This document shows, in pieces, positions 47,914 through 56,518 of a stretch of 64,000 nt of DNA. The stretch spans positions 496,001 through 560,000 of the forward strand of contig NZ_AP022615.1 in the NCBI RefSeq assembly GCF_010730745.1, in the 5' to 3' direction. The position numbers and the translations under genes were made by a program. The notes below the pieces were generated by a model that saw only the letters and a list, made by a program, of their open reading frames with translations, was not told where the DNA came from and did no database searches. Every line of letters starts with the position of its first letter. Within the stretch, counting starts at the first letter, position 1. Source of the stretch: Mycobacterium heidelbergense (GTDB taxonomy: Bacteria; Actinomycetota; Actinomycetes; Mycobacteriales; Mycobacteriaceae).

Positions 47914-50001
47914 CTACGCCCCGCCCGACGGGCCCTCGTCCAACAGCCGCCGGAAGCCGTCCTCGTCGAGGACTGGCACCCCGAGCTCCACCGCCTTGTC
48001 GTACTTGGAGCCCGGCGAGTCGCCGGCGACGACGTAGTCGGTCTTCTTCGACACCGAACCCGCGGCCTTGCCGCCGCGCGCCACGATCGCCTCCTTGGCG
48101 TCGTCGCGGGAAAAACCGGCCAGCGAACCGGTGACCACGACGGTCAGGCCCGCCAGCGTGCGCGGCACGCTGGCGTCGCGTTCGTCGGCCATCCGCACCC
48201 CGGCGGCCCGCCACTTGTCGACGATCGCCCGGTGCCAGTCGACCGTGAACCATTCGGTGACCGCCGCGGCGATCGTCGGACCCACGCCCTCGACCGCGGC
48301 CAGCTGCTCGGTGGACGCACCTTCGATCGCCTCGAGGTTGCCGAATTCGGTGGCCAGCGCGCGGGCGGCCGTCGGCCCGACGTGCCGGATCGACAACGCC
48401 ACCAGCACCCGCCACAGCGGCGCGGCCTTGGCCTTGTCCAGGTTGGCCAGCAGCCGCGCGCCGTTCGCCGACAACCCGCCGGCCTTGGTCCGGAACAGCT
48501 CGGTGCGCAGCAGGTCGTCCTCGGTGAGGGTGAACAGGTCGCCCTCGTCGTCGATCACCCCGGCCTGCAGCAGCGCGATGGCGGCCTCGTAACCCAGCCC
48601 CTCGATGTCCAGCGCGCCCCGGCCGGCGACGTGAAACACCCGCTCGCGCAACTGCGCCGGGCAGGCGCGGGAGTTGGGACAGCGGATGTCGGCGTCGCCC
48701 TCCTTGGCCGGGGCGAGCGGGCTGCCGCACTCGGGACAGTGGGTGGGCATGACGAATTCGTGTTCGGTGCCGTCGCGCAGGTCGGCGACGGGCCCCAGCA
48801 CTTCGGGGATCACGTCGCCGGCCTTGCGGATCACCACGGTGTCGCCGATCAGCACGCCCTTGCGCTTGACCTCGGCGGCGTTGTGCAGGGTGGCCAGCCC
48901 GACCGTCGACCCGGCGACCTTGACCGGCGTCAGGACCGCGTACGGCGTGACGCGTCCGGTCCTGCCGACGTTGACCCGGATGTCGAGCAGCTTGGTCTGC
49001 ACCTCCTGGGGCGGGTACTTGTACGCGATCGCCCAGCGCGGCGCCCGCGAGGTGGATCCGAGCCGGCGTTGCAGCGCCACGTCGTCGACTTTGACTACCA
49101 CACCGTCGATTTCGTGATCGACGTCGTGGCGGTGCTCGCCCCAGTAGGTGATGCGTTCCAGCGCGCCGGCGACGTCGTCGACCCGGGTGGTGTGCTCCGA
49201 GACGGGCAGGCCCCAGGCGCCCAGCGCGAGGTAGGCGTCGTGCAGGGTGGCGGGCCGGAACCCCTCGGTGTGTCCCACCCCGTGGCAGATCATCCGGAGC
49301 TTGCGGCGCGCGGTGACCGCGGGATCCTTCTGCCGGAGCGATCCCGCGGCGCTGTTGCGCGGGTTGGCGAACGGCGTCTTGCCGTCCTCGACCAGCGCGG
49401 CGTTCAGGGCCTCGAAGTCGGCGAGCCGGAAGAACACCTCGCCGCGCACCTCGAGAACCGTGGGGACCGGATAGCCCTTGGCCGCGGTGAGCCTTTCGGG
49501 GACGTCGTCGATGGTGCGGGCGTTCAGCGTGACGTCCTCGCCGGTGCGGCCGTCACCCCGCGTCGCCGCCCGGACGAGCCGGCCGTCGCGATAGACCAGG
49601 GCCAACGCGACACCGTCGATCTTGAGCTCACACAGGAAAGGCACCTCCTGCGAACCGGGGCCACCGACCTCGGCGCGGATGCGGGCCGCCCACAGCTCGA
49701 ATTCCTCGGCGCTGAACGCGTTGTCCAGGGACAGCATCCGCTCCAAGTGCTCGGCCGACGTGAAATCGGTAGCAAAGCCGGCGCCGCCGACGAGCTGCGT
49801 CGGCGAATCGGGGGTGCGCAGCTCGGGGTATCGCTCCTCGAGCGCTTCGAGGCGGCGCAGCAGCTGGTCGAACTCCGCGTCGGAGATGATCGGCGCGTCG
49901 CGCACGTAGTAGCGAAACTGGTGTTCGCGGACCTCGTCGGCCAGTTCGCGCCATTCCCGCCGAACCTCGGGCGCAACAGGGTCCGCCTCTGCCGAACTCA
50001 C
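47914..50001 (-). CDS. ligA: NAD+-dependent DNA ligase
   Basis: 695 residues from GTG 50001, with TAGCCT (complement of 50008-50013) 6 bases upstream, a leaderless pattern. Replicative ligase. The Ia domain ends in the NMN site (YYVRDAPIISDAEFDQLLRR); the adenylated lysine is in CELKIDGVALALVYRDGRL (about residue 128). OB-fold, Cys4 zinc finger (HCPECGSPL ... CPNSRACPAQL), helix-hairpin-helix (SIRHVGPTAARALATEFGNL) and C-terminal BRCT (LAGLTVVVTGSLAGFSRDDA) follow in order. Corresponds to Mtb Rv3014c. Confidence 0.98.
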   Translation of the reverse strand: MSSAEADPVAPEVRREWRELADEVREHQFRYYVRDAPIISDAEFDQLLRRLEALEERYPELRTPDSPTQLVGGAGFATDFTSAEHLERMLSLDNAFSAEEFELWAARIRAEVGGPGSQEVPFLCELKIDGVALALVYRDGRLVRAATRGDGRTGEDVTLNARTIDDVPERLTAAKGYPVPTVLEVRGEVFFRLADFEALNAALVEDGKTPFANPRNSAAGSLRQKDPAVTARRKLRMICHGVGHTEGFRPATLHDAYLALGAWGLPVSEHTTRVDDVAGALERITYWGEHRHDVDHEIDGVVVKVDDVALQRRLGSTSRAPRWAIAYKYPPQEVQTKLLDIRVNVGRTGRVTPYAVLTPVKVAGSTVGLATLHNAAEVKRKGVLIGDTVVIRKAGDVIPEVLGPVADLRDGTEHEFVMPTHCPECGSPLAPAKEGDADIRCPNSRACPAQLRERVFHVAGRGALDIEGLGYEAAIALLQAGVIDDEGDLFTLTEDDLLRTELFRTKAGGLSANGARLLANLDKAKAAPLWRVLVALSIRHVGPTAARALATEFGNLEAIEGASTEQLAAVEGVGPTIAAAVTEWFTVDWHRAIVDKWRAAGVRMADERDASVPRTLAGLTVVVTGSLAGFSRDDAKEAIVARGGKAAGSVSKKTDYVVAGDSPGSKYDKAVELGVPVLDEDGFRRLLDEGPSGGA

Positions 50002-50035
50002 CTTGGCAGGCTATCGGAGGGCGCCGACGGCGGCC

Positions 50036-51049
50036 CTAGATGGCGTCCGGATCGTCCGCGAACGCGTCCGCCGCACCGCGCGCGAGCCCGACCGCGGCGC
50101 GGGCCCACTCGGGCGTCGCTGCCGCCAGACCGCACGCCGGGGTGACGCCGATGCGGTCGCGCAGCGCCGGGCGGGCGAAGCCGAGCCGATCGGTCACCGC
50201 GACAACGGCGGCAGCCACCTCCCGCACGGAGGGCCACCGCCCCGGGGCGACGGCGTCGACCACGCCGAGCATGACGGTGCGGCCCGATTCCACGAACGCG
50301 GCGATACCGTCCAGATCCGGCGCCCGCAGCGTTCCCGCGTCCACCGAGACGGCGCTAATCATGCTGCGCTGCAACAGCTTCCACGGCAGGGCAGGGGCGC
50401 AGCTGTGCAGCAACACGTCGGCGCCCACGGTCGCGACGCAGGTGTCGAGCAGCGCGCCGGCGACCGCCTCGTCGAGCGCGGCGACGGGACTCAGCGCCGT
50501 CACGCCGGTCAGCCGTCCGCCCAGCGCCGCCGGCAGCGACGGCTCGTCGAACTGCACCAACACCGGCGTGTCGAGCCGCCGGGCCAGCGCCGCGCGGTGT
50601 GCGGCGACGCCCTCGGCCAGCGACGCCGCCAGGTCGCGCACCGCCCCCGGATCGGTGATGGCCCGGTGGCCGTTGGGCAGCTCGAGCCCGGCGGCCAGCG
50701 TGATGGGGCCGGGGGCCTGCACCTTGACCACGCGTCCGCCGCCGCGCAGCCCGGCGGTCTCCCAGGCCTCGTCCAGCGCGTCCATGTCCTCGTCGAGGAG
50801 GCTGACGGCCCGGCGCGTCACGGCGCCGGAGCGGGCGGCCACCCGGTAGCCGCGCGGCACCGTGTCGATGGCCACGTCGATCAGCAGCGCGCCGGCCCGC
50901 CCGAGCAGGTCGGCGCCCACTCCCCGCGCGGGCAGCTCGACGATGTGGGCCAGCGCGTCCGCCAACTCGCCGACGACGATCTCGGCGGCGTTGCGCGCGG
51001 CGGTGCCGGGCCACGATCCGACGCCGCTGGCCCTCGCGAAAACACTCAC
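50036..51049 (-). CDS. MetE-like (vitamin B12-independent methionine synthase C-domain) protein, Rv3015c-like
   Basis: 337 residues from GTG 51049, equal to Mtb Rv3015c; TACGGT lies 6 bases upstream, so the mRNA is probably leaderless. The TIM-barrel of the UROD/MetE superfamily is suggested by SGVGSWPGTAARNAAEIVVG, VVKVQAPGPITLAAGLELPN, VLVQFDEPSLPAALGG, VLLHSCAPALPWKLL and ITPACGLAAATPEWARAA. The His/Cys residues in HSCAP and PACGL correspond to zinc-ligand positions of MetE. It lacks the N-terminal half of MetE, so full methionine synthase activity is doubtful; true function unknown. Confidence 0.85.
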   Translation of the reverse strand: MSVFARASGVGSWPGTAARNAAEIVVGELADALAHIVELPARGVGADLLGRAGALLIDVAIDTVPRGYRVAARSGAVTRRAVSLLDEDMDALDEAWETAGLRGGGRVVKVQAPGPITLAAGLELPNGHRAITDPGAVRDLAASLAEGVAAHRAALARRLDTPVLVQFDEPSLPAALGGRLTGVTALSPVAALDEAVAGALLDTCVATVGADVLLHSCAPALPWKLLQRSMISAVSVDAGTLRAPDLDGIAAFVESGRTVMLGVVDAVAPGRWPSVREVAAAVVAVTDRLGFARPALRDRIGVTPACGLAAATPEWARAAVGLARGAADAFADDPDAI

Positions 51050-51144
51050 CCGGCAACCGTATTCGACGTCGTATCGCACGCCGGTCGCGAGGGGTGTTTG
51101 ACGCGGGTAGGTTCACCCGGGAAGGGTGCGAAACGGTGGGGCAC

Positions 51145-51788
51145 ATGGCGCGACGAACGGGGCAGCCGCTGCTGTTGTGCGCGTGTGGCGCGGCGCTGCT
51201 GGCGGCCGCGTGCACCCGGGTGGTGGACGGGACGGCCCTCCCGGGCTTCGGCCCCGCCGCCAAGGGCGTTCACGGCGTGAACGTCGACACCATCCTGCTG
51301 GACCAGTCGCGGATGCGCGCCATCACCGGCGCCGGCGAACATCTGACGATCATCCCCTCCATGGACGGCAACCGCCCGGTGGACATCGACGCCCTCGCCG
51401 ACACCACGCCGCGGGAATGCCGGTTCCTCTACGCCGAGACGGCGACGTTCGGGCCGGACGTCGACGAGTTCCACAAGACCACCTACCAGGACCCGCCCGA
51501 CGGCGCGCTGATCTCCGAGGGCGCCGCGGCCTATCGAGACGTCGACACCGCGCGGCGCGCCTTCGGCGCCCTGGTAAGCGCCGTCGGGGACTGCGCGGGC
51601 GTCTCGGCGGGCCCGTCGTTGGTCGGCGACTGGAGCGCGAACGCCACGTCGCTGCACCTGGGCCCGGCGGCTGCGGCCGCGACTATCTGGTCCGGTCGGT
51701 GGCCCTGCTGGAGGTCACCGACTGCGGCTTCCCGCAATCGGTGTCCGACATCGTGATGACGAACATCGCCGCCAACGTGCCGGGCTAG
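51145..51788 (+). pseudogene. lpqA: Lipoprotein LpqA, frameshifted near the C-terminus
   Basis: From ATG 51145 (GTG 51136 also possible) the protein reads as Mtb LpqA (Rv3016): signal peptide with lipobox LLAAACTRV, then GVNVDTILLDQSRMRAITGA, IIPSMDGNRPVDIDALA and KTTYQDPPDGALISEGAAAY. Near 51664-51668 one G is missing. The frame then gives an Ala/Trp/Arg-rich tail to 51756, while the +1 frame carries the expected GGCGRDYLVRSVALLEVTDC and ends NIAANVPG at 51788. With one base restored the protein is about 214 residues. Mutation or sequencing error cannot be told apart here. Confidence 0.85.
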
Positions 51789-51814
51789 AAGGTCGGGCCG
51801 TTAGGCTTCGATTC

Positions 51815-52189
51815 ATGGAGCCCGGGAACCTCGAATCGCGGGTAACCGACCTCGAACACCAGGTGCGCGACCTAGCGGGGCGAGTGCGAGCCAGTGAGCA
51901 GGACGCCGCCGCGGCCCGGGTGCTCGCCGGAGCTGCCGATCGCGATGTCAGCGAGTTCCGCCGCGACCTTCGCGAGTTCCGTCAAGCCACGACGGCGAGT
52001 TTCAACGCCCTGCGCGAGGACTTCGTCGACCTCCGCGAGCATGTCGACCAGGGCTTCGCCCAGATACGCAGTAAATTCGACGCCACCGCGGCGGGGCAAC
52101 AGCAGATCGTCGACCTTCTTCAGATCATCATCACCGATCGAGGAGAGCGCGGGCCGACCACCGACGCCGGACAGTCGCCAGTCCATTAG
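51815..52189 (+). CDS. Coiled-coil protein of unknown function
   Basis: 124 residues from ATG 51815, with TAGGCT 7 bases upstream (leaderless pattern). Heptad-like spacing of hydrophobic residues runs almost the whole length: NLESRVTDLEHQVRDLAGRV, ARVLAGAADRDVSEFRRDLR, FNALREDFVDLREHVDQGFA and QQQIVDLLQIIITDRGE. No signal peptide or enzyme motif. Similar small coiled-coil ORFs occur in several non-tuberculous mycobacteria. It stands where Mtb has its esxQ/PPE46-PE29/transposase block (Rv3017c-Rv3023c). Confidence 0.8.
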   Translation: MEPGNLESRVTDLEHQVRDLAGRVRASEQDAAAARVLAGAADRDVSEFRRDLREFRQATTASFNALREDFVDLREHVDQGFAQIRSKFDATAAGQQQIVDLLQIIITDRGERGPTTDAGQSPVH

Positions 52190-52244
52190 ACGCGGTAGGC
52201 GGCCGCCGCGAACAAGTCCATGGATCGGCGATTATTCGAGCCTA

Positions 52245-53354
52245 TTACTCGGGGCACGCGCCGCGAGCGGTACTGCGTCGGGGCGACGCGCCGGCGATGG
52301 TGGCGCTGCCGAGCACCTCGTCACCGTCCGGGTCCGGGCGGTACAGCACCAGCGTCTGCCCGCGCGCGACCCCGCGCAGCGGAACGCGCAACCGCACGAC
52401 GAGCTCGTCGCCCACCAATTCGGCCACGGCACCGACCATTTCACCGTGTGCCCGCACCTGGACCGCGCACTCGACGGGCCCTTGCGGTGGCGCTCCCGTG
52501 GTGAAGACCGGCGACCGCCCGACCAGCCCGCGCACGTCGAGGTCGGCCGCCTCGCCCACCCGGACCGTGCCGGTGTCGGCGTCGATGGCCGTCACGTAGC
52601 GCGGGCGGCCGTCGGGTCCCGGCCCGGCGATGCCCAGGCCCTTGCGCTGCCCGATGGTGAAGCCGTGCACCCCGTCGTGGGTGGCCAGCACCGCACCGTC
52701 CGCGCCGACCACGGTGCCGCGGCGCACCCCGATCCGCTCGCCCAGGAAGGCGCGGGTGTTGCCGGACGGGATGAAGCAGATGTCGTGGCTGTCCGGCTTG
52801 TCGGCGACGGCCAGGGCGCGACGGGCGGCCTCGGCGCGGATCTGCGGCTTCGCCGTGTCGCCGATGGGAAACGCCGCGTGGCGCAGCTGCTCGGCGGTCA
52901 GCACGGCCAGCACGTAGGACTGGTCCTTGTCCCGGTCGACGGCGCGCCGCAGCCGCCCGCCGGACAGCCGCGCGTAGTGGCCGGTGGCCACCGCGTCGAA
53001 GCCCAGCGCGAGGGCCTTCGCCGACAGCGCCGAGAACTTGATCCGCTGGTTGCACCGCACGCACGGGTTCGGCGTCTCGCCGCGGGCATACGACGACACG
53101 AAGTCGTCGATCACGTCGGCCTCGAATCTCTCCGCGAAATCCCACACGTAGAAAGGGATTCCGAGCACGTCGGCGACGCGGCGCGCGTCCGACGCGTCCT
53201 CCTTCGAGCAGCAGCCCCGCGAGCCGGTGCGCAACGCGCCCGGCGCCGTTGACAGCGCCAGGTGCACGCCGACCACGTCGTGCCCGGCATCGACCATGCG
53301 AGCGGCGGCGACCGACGAGTCGACGCCGCCGCTCATCGCGGCGAGGACCTTCAC
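52245..53354 (-). CDS. mnmA: tRNA-specific 2-thiouridylase MnmA
   Basis: 369 residues from GTG 53354, directly after the iscS stop codon. It thiolates U34 of Lys, Glu and Gln tRNAs. The PP-loop LAAMSGGVDSSVAAARMVDA opens the protein. Catalytic cysteines are in NPCVRCNQRIKFSALSAKAL and DSHDICFIPSGNTRAFLG. The central and C-terminal beta-barrels (HGFTIGQRKGLGIAG and RPRYVTAIDADTGTVRVGEA) follow. Sulfur comes from IscS, encoded immediately upstream in the same operon. Confidence 0.97.
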   Translation of the reverse strand: MKVLAAMSGGVDSSVAAARMVDAGHDVVGVHLALSTAPGALRTGSRGCCSKEDASDARRVADVLGIPFYVWDFAERFEADVIDDFVSSYARGETPNPCVRCNQRIKFSALSAKALALGFDAVATGHYARLSGGRLRRAVDRDKDQSYVLAVLTAEQLRHAAFPIGDTAKPQIRAEAARRALAVADKPDSHDICFIPSGNTRAFLGERIGVRRGTVVGADGAVLATHDGVHGFTIGQRKGLGIAGPGPDGRPRYVTAIDADTGTVRVGEAADLDVRGLVGRSPVFTTGAPPQGPVECAVQVRAHGEMVGAVAELVGDELVVRLRVPLRGVARGQTLVLYRPDPDGDEVLGSATIAGASPRRSTARGACPE

Positions 53355-54533
53355 TTACGACGCCCCCGCGGCGGCCAGCGCGGCCCGTCGGGCGCGGTCC
53401 ACGGCGCCGGGCAGCACCCGCAACACCGCGTCCACGTCGGCGTCGACGCTGCTGTGCCCCAACGAAAGTCGCAGCGATCCGCGGGCGCTGGCCGGGTCGG
53501 CGCCCATCGCGATCAGCACGTGCGACGGCTGCGGCACGCCGGCGGTGCAGGCAGACCCGGTCGAGCATTCGATCCCGTTGGCGTCCAACAGCATCAACAG
53601 CGCATCGCCCTCGCAACCGCGGAAGGTGAAGTGCGCGTTGCCGGGAAGCCGCAGCGGGCCCCGCGCACCGTTGAGGACGACGTCGTCGATCTCGGTCAGC
53701 ACACCCTCGATCAGGCGGTCGCGCAACGCCCGCAGCCGCGCGCCGTTGGAGTCGAGTCCGTCCACCGCGATGCGGGCCGCCGCCGCCATGCCGACGGCAC
53801 CGGCGACATCCGGTGTGCCGGAACGGATGTCGCGCTCCTGCCCGCCGCCGTGCGACAGCGGCACGCAGGAGACATCGCGGCGCAGCAGCAGCGCGCCCAC
53901 GGCCGGCGGGCCGCCGAACTTATGCGCGGCCACGCTCAGCGCCGACAGCCCGCTGGCGGCGAAGTCGACGGGCAGCTGCCCCACCGCCTGAACGGCGTCG
54001 CTGTGCATCGGGACGCCGAATTCCGCGGCGACGGCGGCGAGTTCGGCGACCGGCATAACGGTGCCGACCTCGTTGTTGGCCCACATCACCGACACCAGCG
54101 CGACGTCGTCGTGGCTCCGCAGCGCCTCGCGCAGCGCGTCCGCCGACACCGACCCGTCAGCGGCGGTGGGCAGCCAGGTCACCGCGGCGCCTTCGTGTTC
54201 GACGAGCCAGTTCACCGCGTCCAGCACGGCGTGGTGCTCGACCGCACTGGTGACGATGCGGCGGTGGCGCGGATCCGCGTCCCGGCGGGCCCAGTAGATG
54301 CCCTTGACGGCCAGGTTGTCGCTCTCGGTGCCGCCCGCGGTGAAGATCACCTCGGACGGGCGCGCGCCCAGCCTGTCGGCGATCAGCTCGCGGGATTCCT
54401 CGATCCGCCGCCGCGCCGCCCGGCCGCTGGTGTGCAGCGACGACGCGTTGCCGACCGTGCCGAACACGGCCGTCATCGCCTCGACGGCGGTGGGGTGCAT
54501 CGGGGTGGTGGCGGCGTGATCCAGGTAGACCAT
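53355..54533 (-). CDS. iscS: Cysteine desulfurase IscS
   Basis: 392 residues from ATG 54533; Mtb IscS (Rv3025c) has 393. A PLP enzyme that takes sulfur from cysteine for Fe-S clusters and tRNA thiolation. VYLDHAATTPMHPTAVEAMT opens the fold, and EVIFTAGGTESDNLAVKGIY, EHHAVLDAV (PLP-stacking His), SVMWANNEVGTVMP, HSDAVQAVGQ and the PLP lysine in SVAAHKFGGPPAVGALLLRR are present. The persulfide-forming cysteine is in ECSTGSACTAGVPQPSHVL (about residue 327). Feeds MnmA, whose gene follows without a gap. Confidence 0.98.
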   Translation of the reverse strand: MVYLDHAATTPMHPTAVEAMTAVFGTVGNASSLHTSGRAARRRIEESRELIADRLGARPSEVIFTAGGTESDNLAVKGIYWARRDADPRHRRIVTSAVEHHAVLDAVNWLVEHEGAAVTWLPTAADGSVSADALREALRSHDDVALVSVMWANNEVGTVMPVAELAAVAAEFGVPMHSDAVQAVGQLPVDFAASGLSALSVAAHKFGGPPAVGALLLRRDVSCVPLSHGGGQERDIRSGTPDVAGAVGMAAAARIAVDGLDSNGARLRALRDRLIEGVLTEIDDVVLNGARGPLRLPGNAHFTFRGCEGDALLMLLDANGIECSTGSACTAGVPQPSHVLIAMGADPASARGSLRLSLGHSSVDADVDAVLRVLPGAVDRARRAALAAAGAS

Positions 54534-54566
54534 GACGCGCCCCACGATACCGGCTCGCCCGTTTGC

Positions 54567-55412
54567 TCAGGCCACCAGCACGCGCCCGTGACCAGCGCGG
54601 CGGGCCGCCGCCACGCCGACCGCGGACTGACAGCGGCCGGCCAGGTCGCGCCGATCGGTGCCGGGGAGCTGCAGGGATTCCACGTGCACCCGCGCCACGG
54701 TGCGGCGCACGGTGAGCAGCCGGCAGATCGACCGCAACAATGTGTCGTCGCCCACGAAGGCCGGCGCGGTCGAGACGCTGCCGTCGGCGTGGTGGTAGGT
54801 CAGCCGCAGCGGCTGCACCGGGCGGCCCGCGTCGATCGCGGCCTGGAACATCGCCGGATAAAACGCTCCGCGGTCCAGGCCGCACCAGGTGGTGCCTTCC
54901 GGGAAGGCCACCACCGTCTGGCCCGCGCGCAGCCGGCGCGCGACGGTGTCCACCACGCCGGGCAGCCGCCGCAGGCTGGCCCGCTCGATCGGGATGATCT
55001 TGCACATGCGGGCCACGACGCCGGTGGCCGGCCCGGTGAACATGTCGGCCCGCGCGACGAACGACCCGGGCAACACCGAGCCGATGGCGAAGGCGTCCAG
55101 CCAGGACACGTGGCCGCTGACCACCAGGACCCCGCGCAGGTTGCGAATCGGGTTGCCCGACAACGTGATCCGGACACCGAAGCAGCGCAGCACCAGCCGG
55201 CAGTAGACGCGCTGCACGCTGGTCCGCCCCGGCAGCGGGACCGCGAGCAGCGGCATCCCCGGCGCCAACAGCAGCGCCAGCAGGACGCGCAGCGCCACCC
55301 GCAGCGCCATCCGCGACCGCGGTGAGCCCGCGGCGTCGCCGACACCCACACAGCCGATGTCGCACGTCGCGCGCGGCAGCCAGGGGTGTCCGGTGACCGC
55401 GGGAGCGTTCAT
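54567..55412 (-). CDS. PlsC-type 1-acyl-glycerol-phosphate (or lyso-lipid) acyltransferase, Rv3026c-like
   Basis: 281 residues from ATG 55412, overlapping the upstream GNAT gene by four bases (ATGA). The acyltransferase motifs are HVSWLD in VVSGHVSWLDAFAIGSVLPG (HX4D), FVARADMFTGPATGVVARMC, and TVVAFPEGTTWCGLDRGAFY (FPEGT). A membrane-seeking segment (ALRVALRVLLALLLAPGMPL) precedes them. The tight pairing with an OlsB-like GNAT protein resembles the olsB-olsA arrangement for ornithine lipid synthesis, but no such lipid can be claimed from sequence alone. Confidence 0.88.
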   Translation of the reverse strand: MNAPAVTGHPWLPRATCDIGCVGVGDAAGSPRSRMALRVALRVLLALLLAPGMPLLAVPLPGRTSVQRVYCRLVLRCFGVRITLSGNPIRNLRGVLVVSGHVSWLDAFAIGSVLPGSFVARADMFTGPATGVVARMCKIIPIERASLRRLPGVVDTVARRLRAGQTVVAFPEGTTWCGLDRGAFYPAMFQAAIDAGRPVQPLRLTYHHADGSVSTAPAFVGDDTLLRSICRLLTVRRTVARVHVESLQLPGTDRRDLAGRCQSAVGVAAARRAGHGRVLVA

Positions 55413-56251
55413 CGCGCGCCGCCCGCCATCTCGGTCGCGGCCGATACCGACCGCAATCGCTTGAGATATCGGGTATCGGCGCGCCGTTTGTCCAGCAGCA
55501 CGCAGAAGTCGCCGACACCGAAGTCCGGGTCGTGCGCCGGCTCCCCGCAGACCTGCGCGCCCAGCCGCAGGTACCCGCGCATCAGGGCCGGAACCGCGGG
55601 CCTTGGCGGCGCGGGGATGTCGTCGAGGGCCCGCCCGTCCACGCGCACCGGCCGGTGGGGGCGCACCCGGTACTGGGGTGGCGCGGCGTGCCGGCTCAGG
55701 ACGAAGTCGCGGACGCCGCGCAGCTGGCTGCCCGGCGCGTGATGGTCCGATTCGTCGCCGATGGGCACCGACACGCAGCCGGTCACGTAGTCGTAGCCAT
55801 ATTTGTCCAGGTAGGCGAGGATGCCCGCCCACATCAACAGCACCACGCCGCCGTTGCGGTGACCGTCCCGCACCACCGCGCGTCCCATCTCCACCAGCGA
55901 CGGCCGCAGCGGGTCGAAGGCGCGCACGTCGAATTCCGTCGCGGTATAGAGGCCCCCGGCCGCGATCGCGCCGGCCGGCGCGAGCATCCGGTAACAACCC
56001 ACCAGCTCGCCGCTGTCGTCGTCGCGGACCAGCAGGTGATCGCAGTACTCGTCGAACCGGTCGGCGTCGCGGTGTCCCGTCGCCGGAAGGGCGAAGCCGG
56101 GCGTGCTGGCGAACACGTCGTACCGGAGCCGCTGCGCCGCCTCGACCAGGCCGGGGTCGGTGGACAGCAACAGCGAATAGCGCGGCCCGGACGGGCTGGT
56201 GGCCGCGCCCTCCGGCTCGTCGCTGGGTATCAGGACGGAAGCGATGCTCAT
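55409..56251 (-). CDS. GNAT-type N-acyltransferase (OlsB/hemolysin-like), Rv3027c-like
   Basis: 280 residues from ATG 56251. It matches the Acetyltransf_5 type of acyl-transferase: DPGLVEAAQRLRYDVFASTP at the N-terminus, DRFDEYCDHLLVRDDDSGEL, VGCYRMLAPAGA, EFDVRAFDPLRPSLVEMGRA, VRDGHRNGGVVLLMWAGILA and GYDYVTGCVSVP. This pattern is shared with OlsB ornithine N-acyltransferases and autoinducer synthases. Together with the overlapping PlsC-like gene it forms a two-gene lipid-modifying unit. The acceptor is unknown. Confidence 0.85.
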   Translation of the reverse strand: MSIASVLIPSDEPEGAATSPSGPRYSLLLSTDPGLVEAAQRLRYDVFASTPGFALPATGHRDADRFDEYCDHLLVRDDDSGELVGCYRMLAPAGAIAAGGLYTATEFDVRAFDPLRPSLVEMGRAVVRDGHRNGGVVLLMWAGILAYLDKYGYDYVTGCVSVPIGDESDHHAPGSQLRGVRDFVLSRHAAPPQYRVRPHRPVRVDGRALDDIPAPPRPAVPALMRGYLRLGAQVCGEPAHDPDFGVGDFCVLLDKRRADTRYLKRLRSVSAATEMAGGAR

Positions 56252-56422
56252 GCCACCAAAGTCGCGCAATCGGTGATCCGATCGGCATCGCCGCTGTGAC
56301 GTGTCGGTGCACGTCAGGTGACGAAATGTGGCCGGCCGGGGCCTAGCTCACGGCGTTCACGACGTCCCATCCGTCACTCGAGTCACCGGGGGCGCCACCG
56401 GCATCTTGCCCGTTGTCGCGCT

Positions 56423-56510
56423 GAGGTGGGCACATCGGGTGCCCCCCACCTATTCGTGACGGATGGGGAAATCGTGACCGATGGGAAACCGGGGCAGGAC
56501 GCGCCCCGGC
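56423..56510. terminator. Hairpins downstream of the GNAT start region and etfA
   Basis: AGGTGGGCAC...GTGCCCCCCACCT (56423-56450) and GGGGCAGGACGCGCCCC (about 56491-56507) are inverted repeats in the 267-base gap between the etfA stop (56519) and the GNAT gene start (56251). The second sits just past etfA on the minus strand and may end the etfBA transcript. No gene was found in this gap. Confidence 0.45.
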
Positions 56511-56518
56511 GTGCCTCG

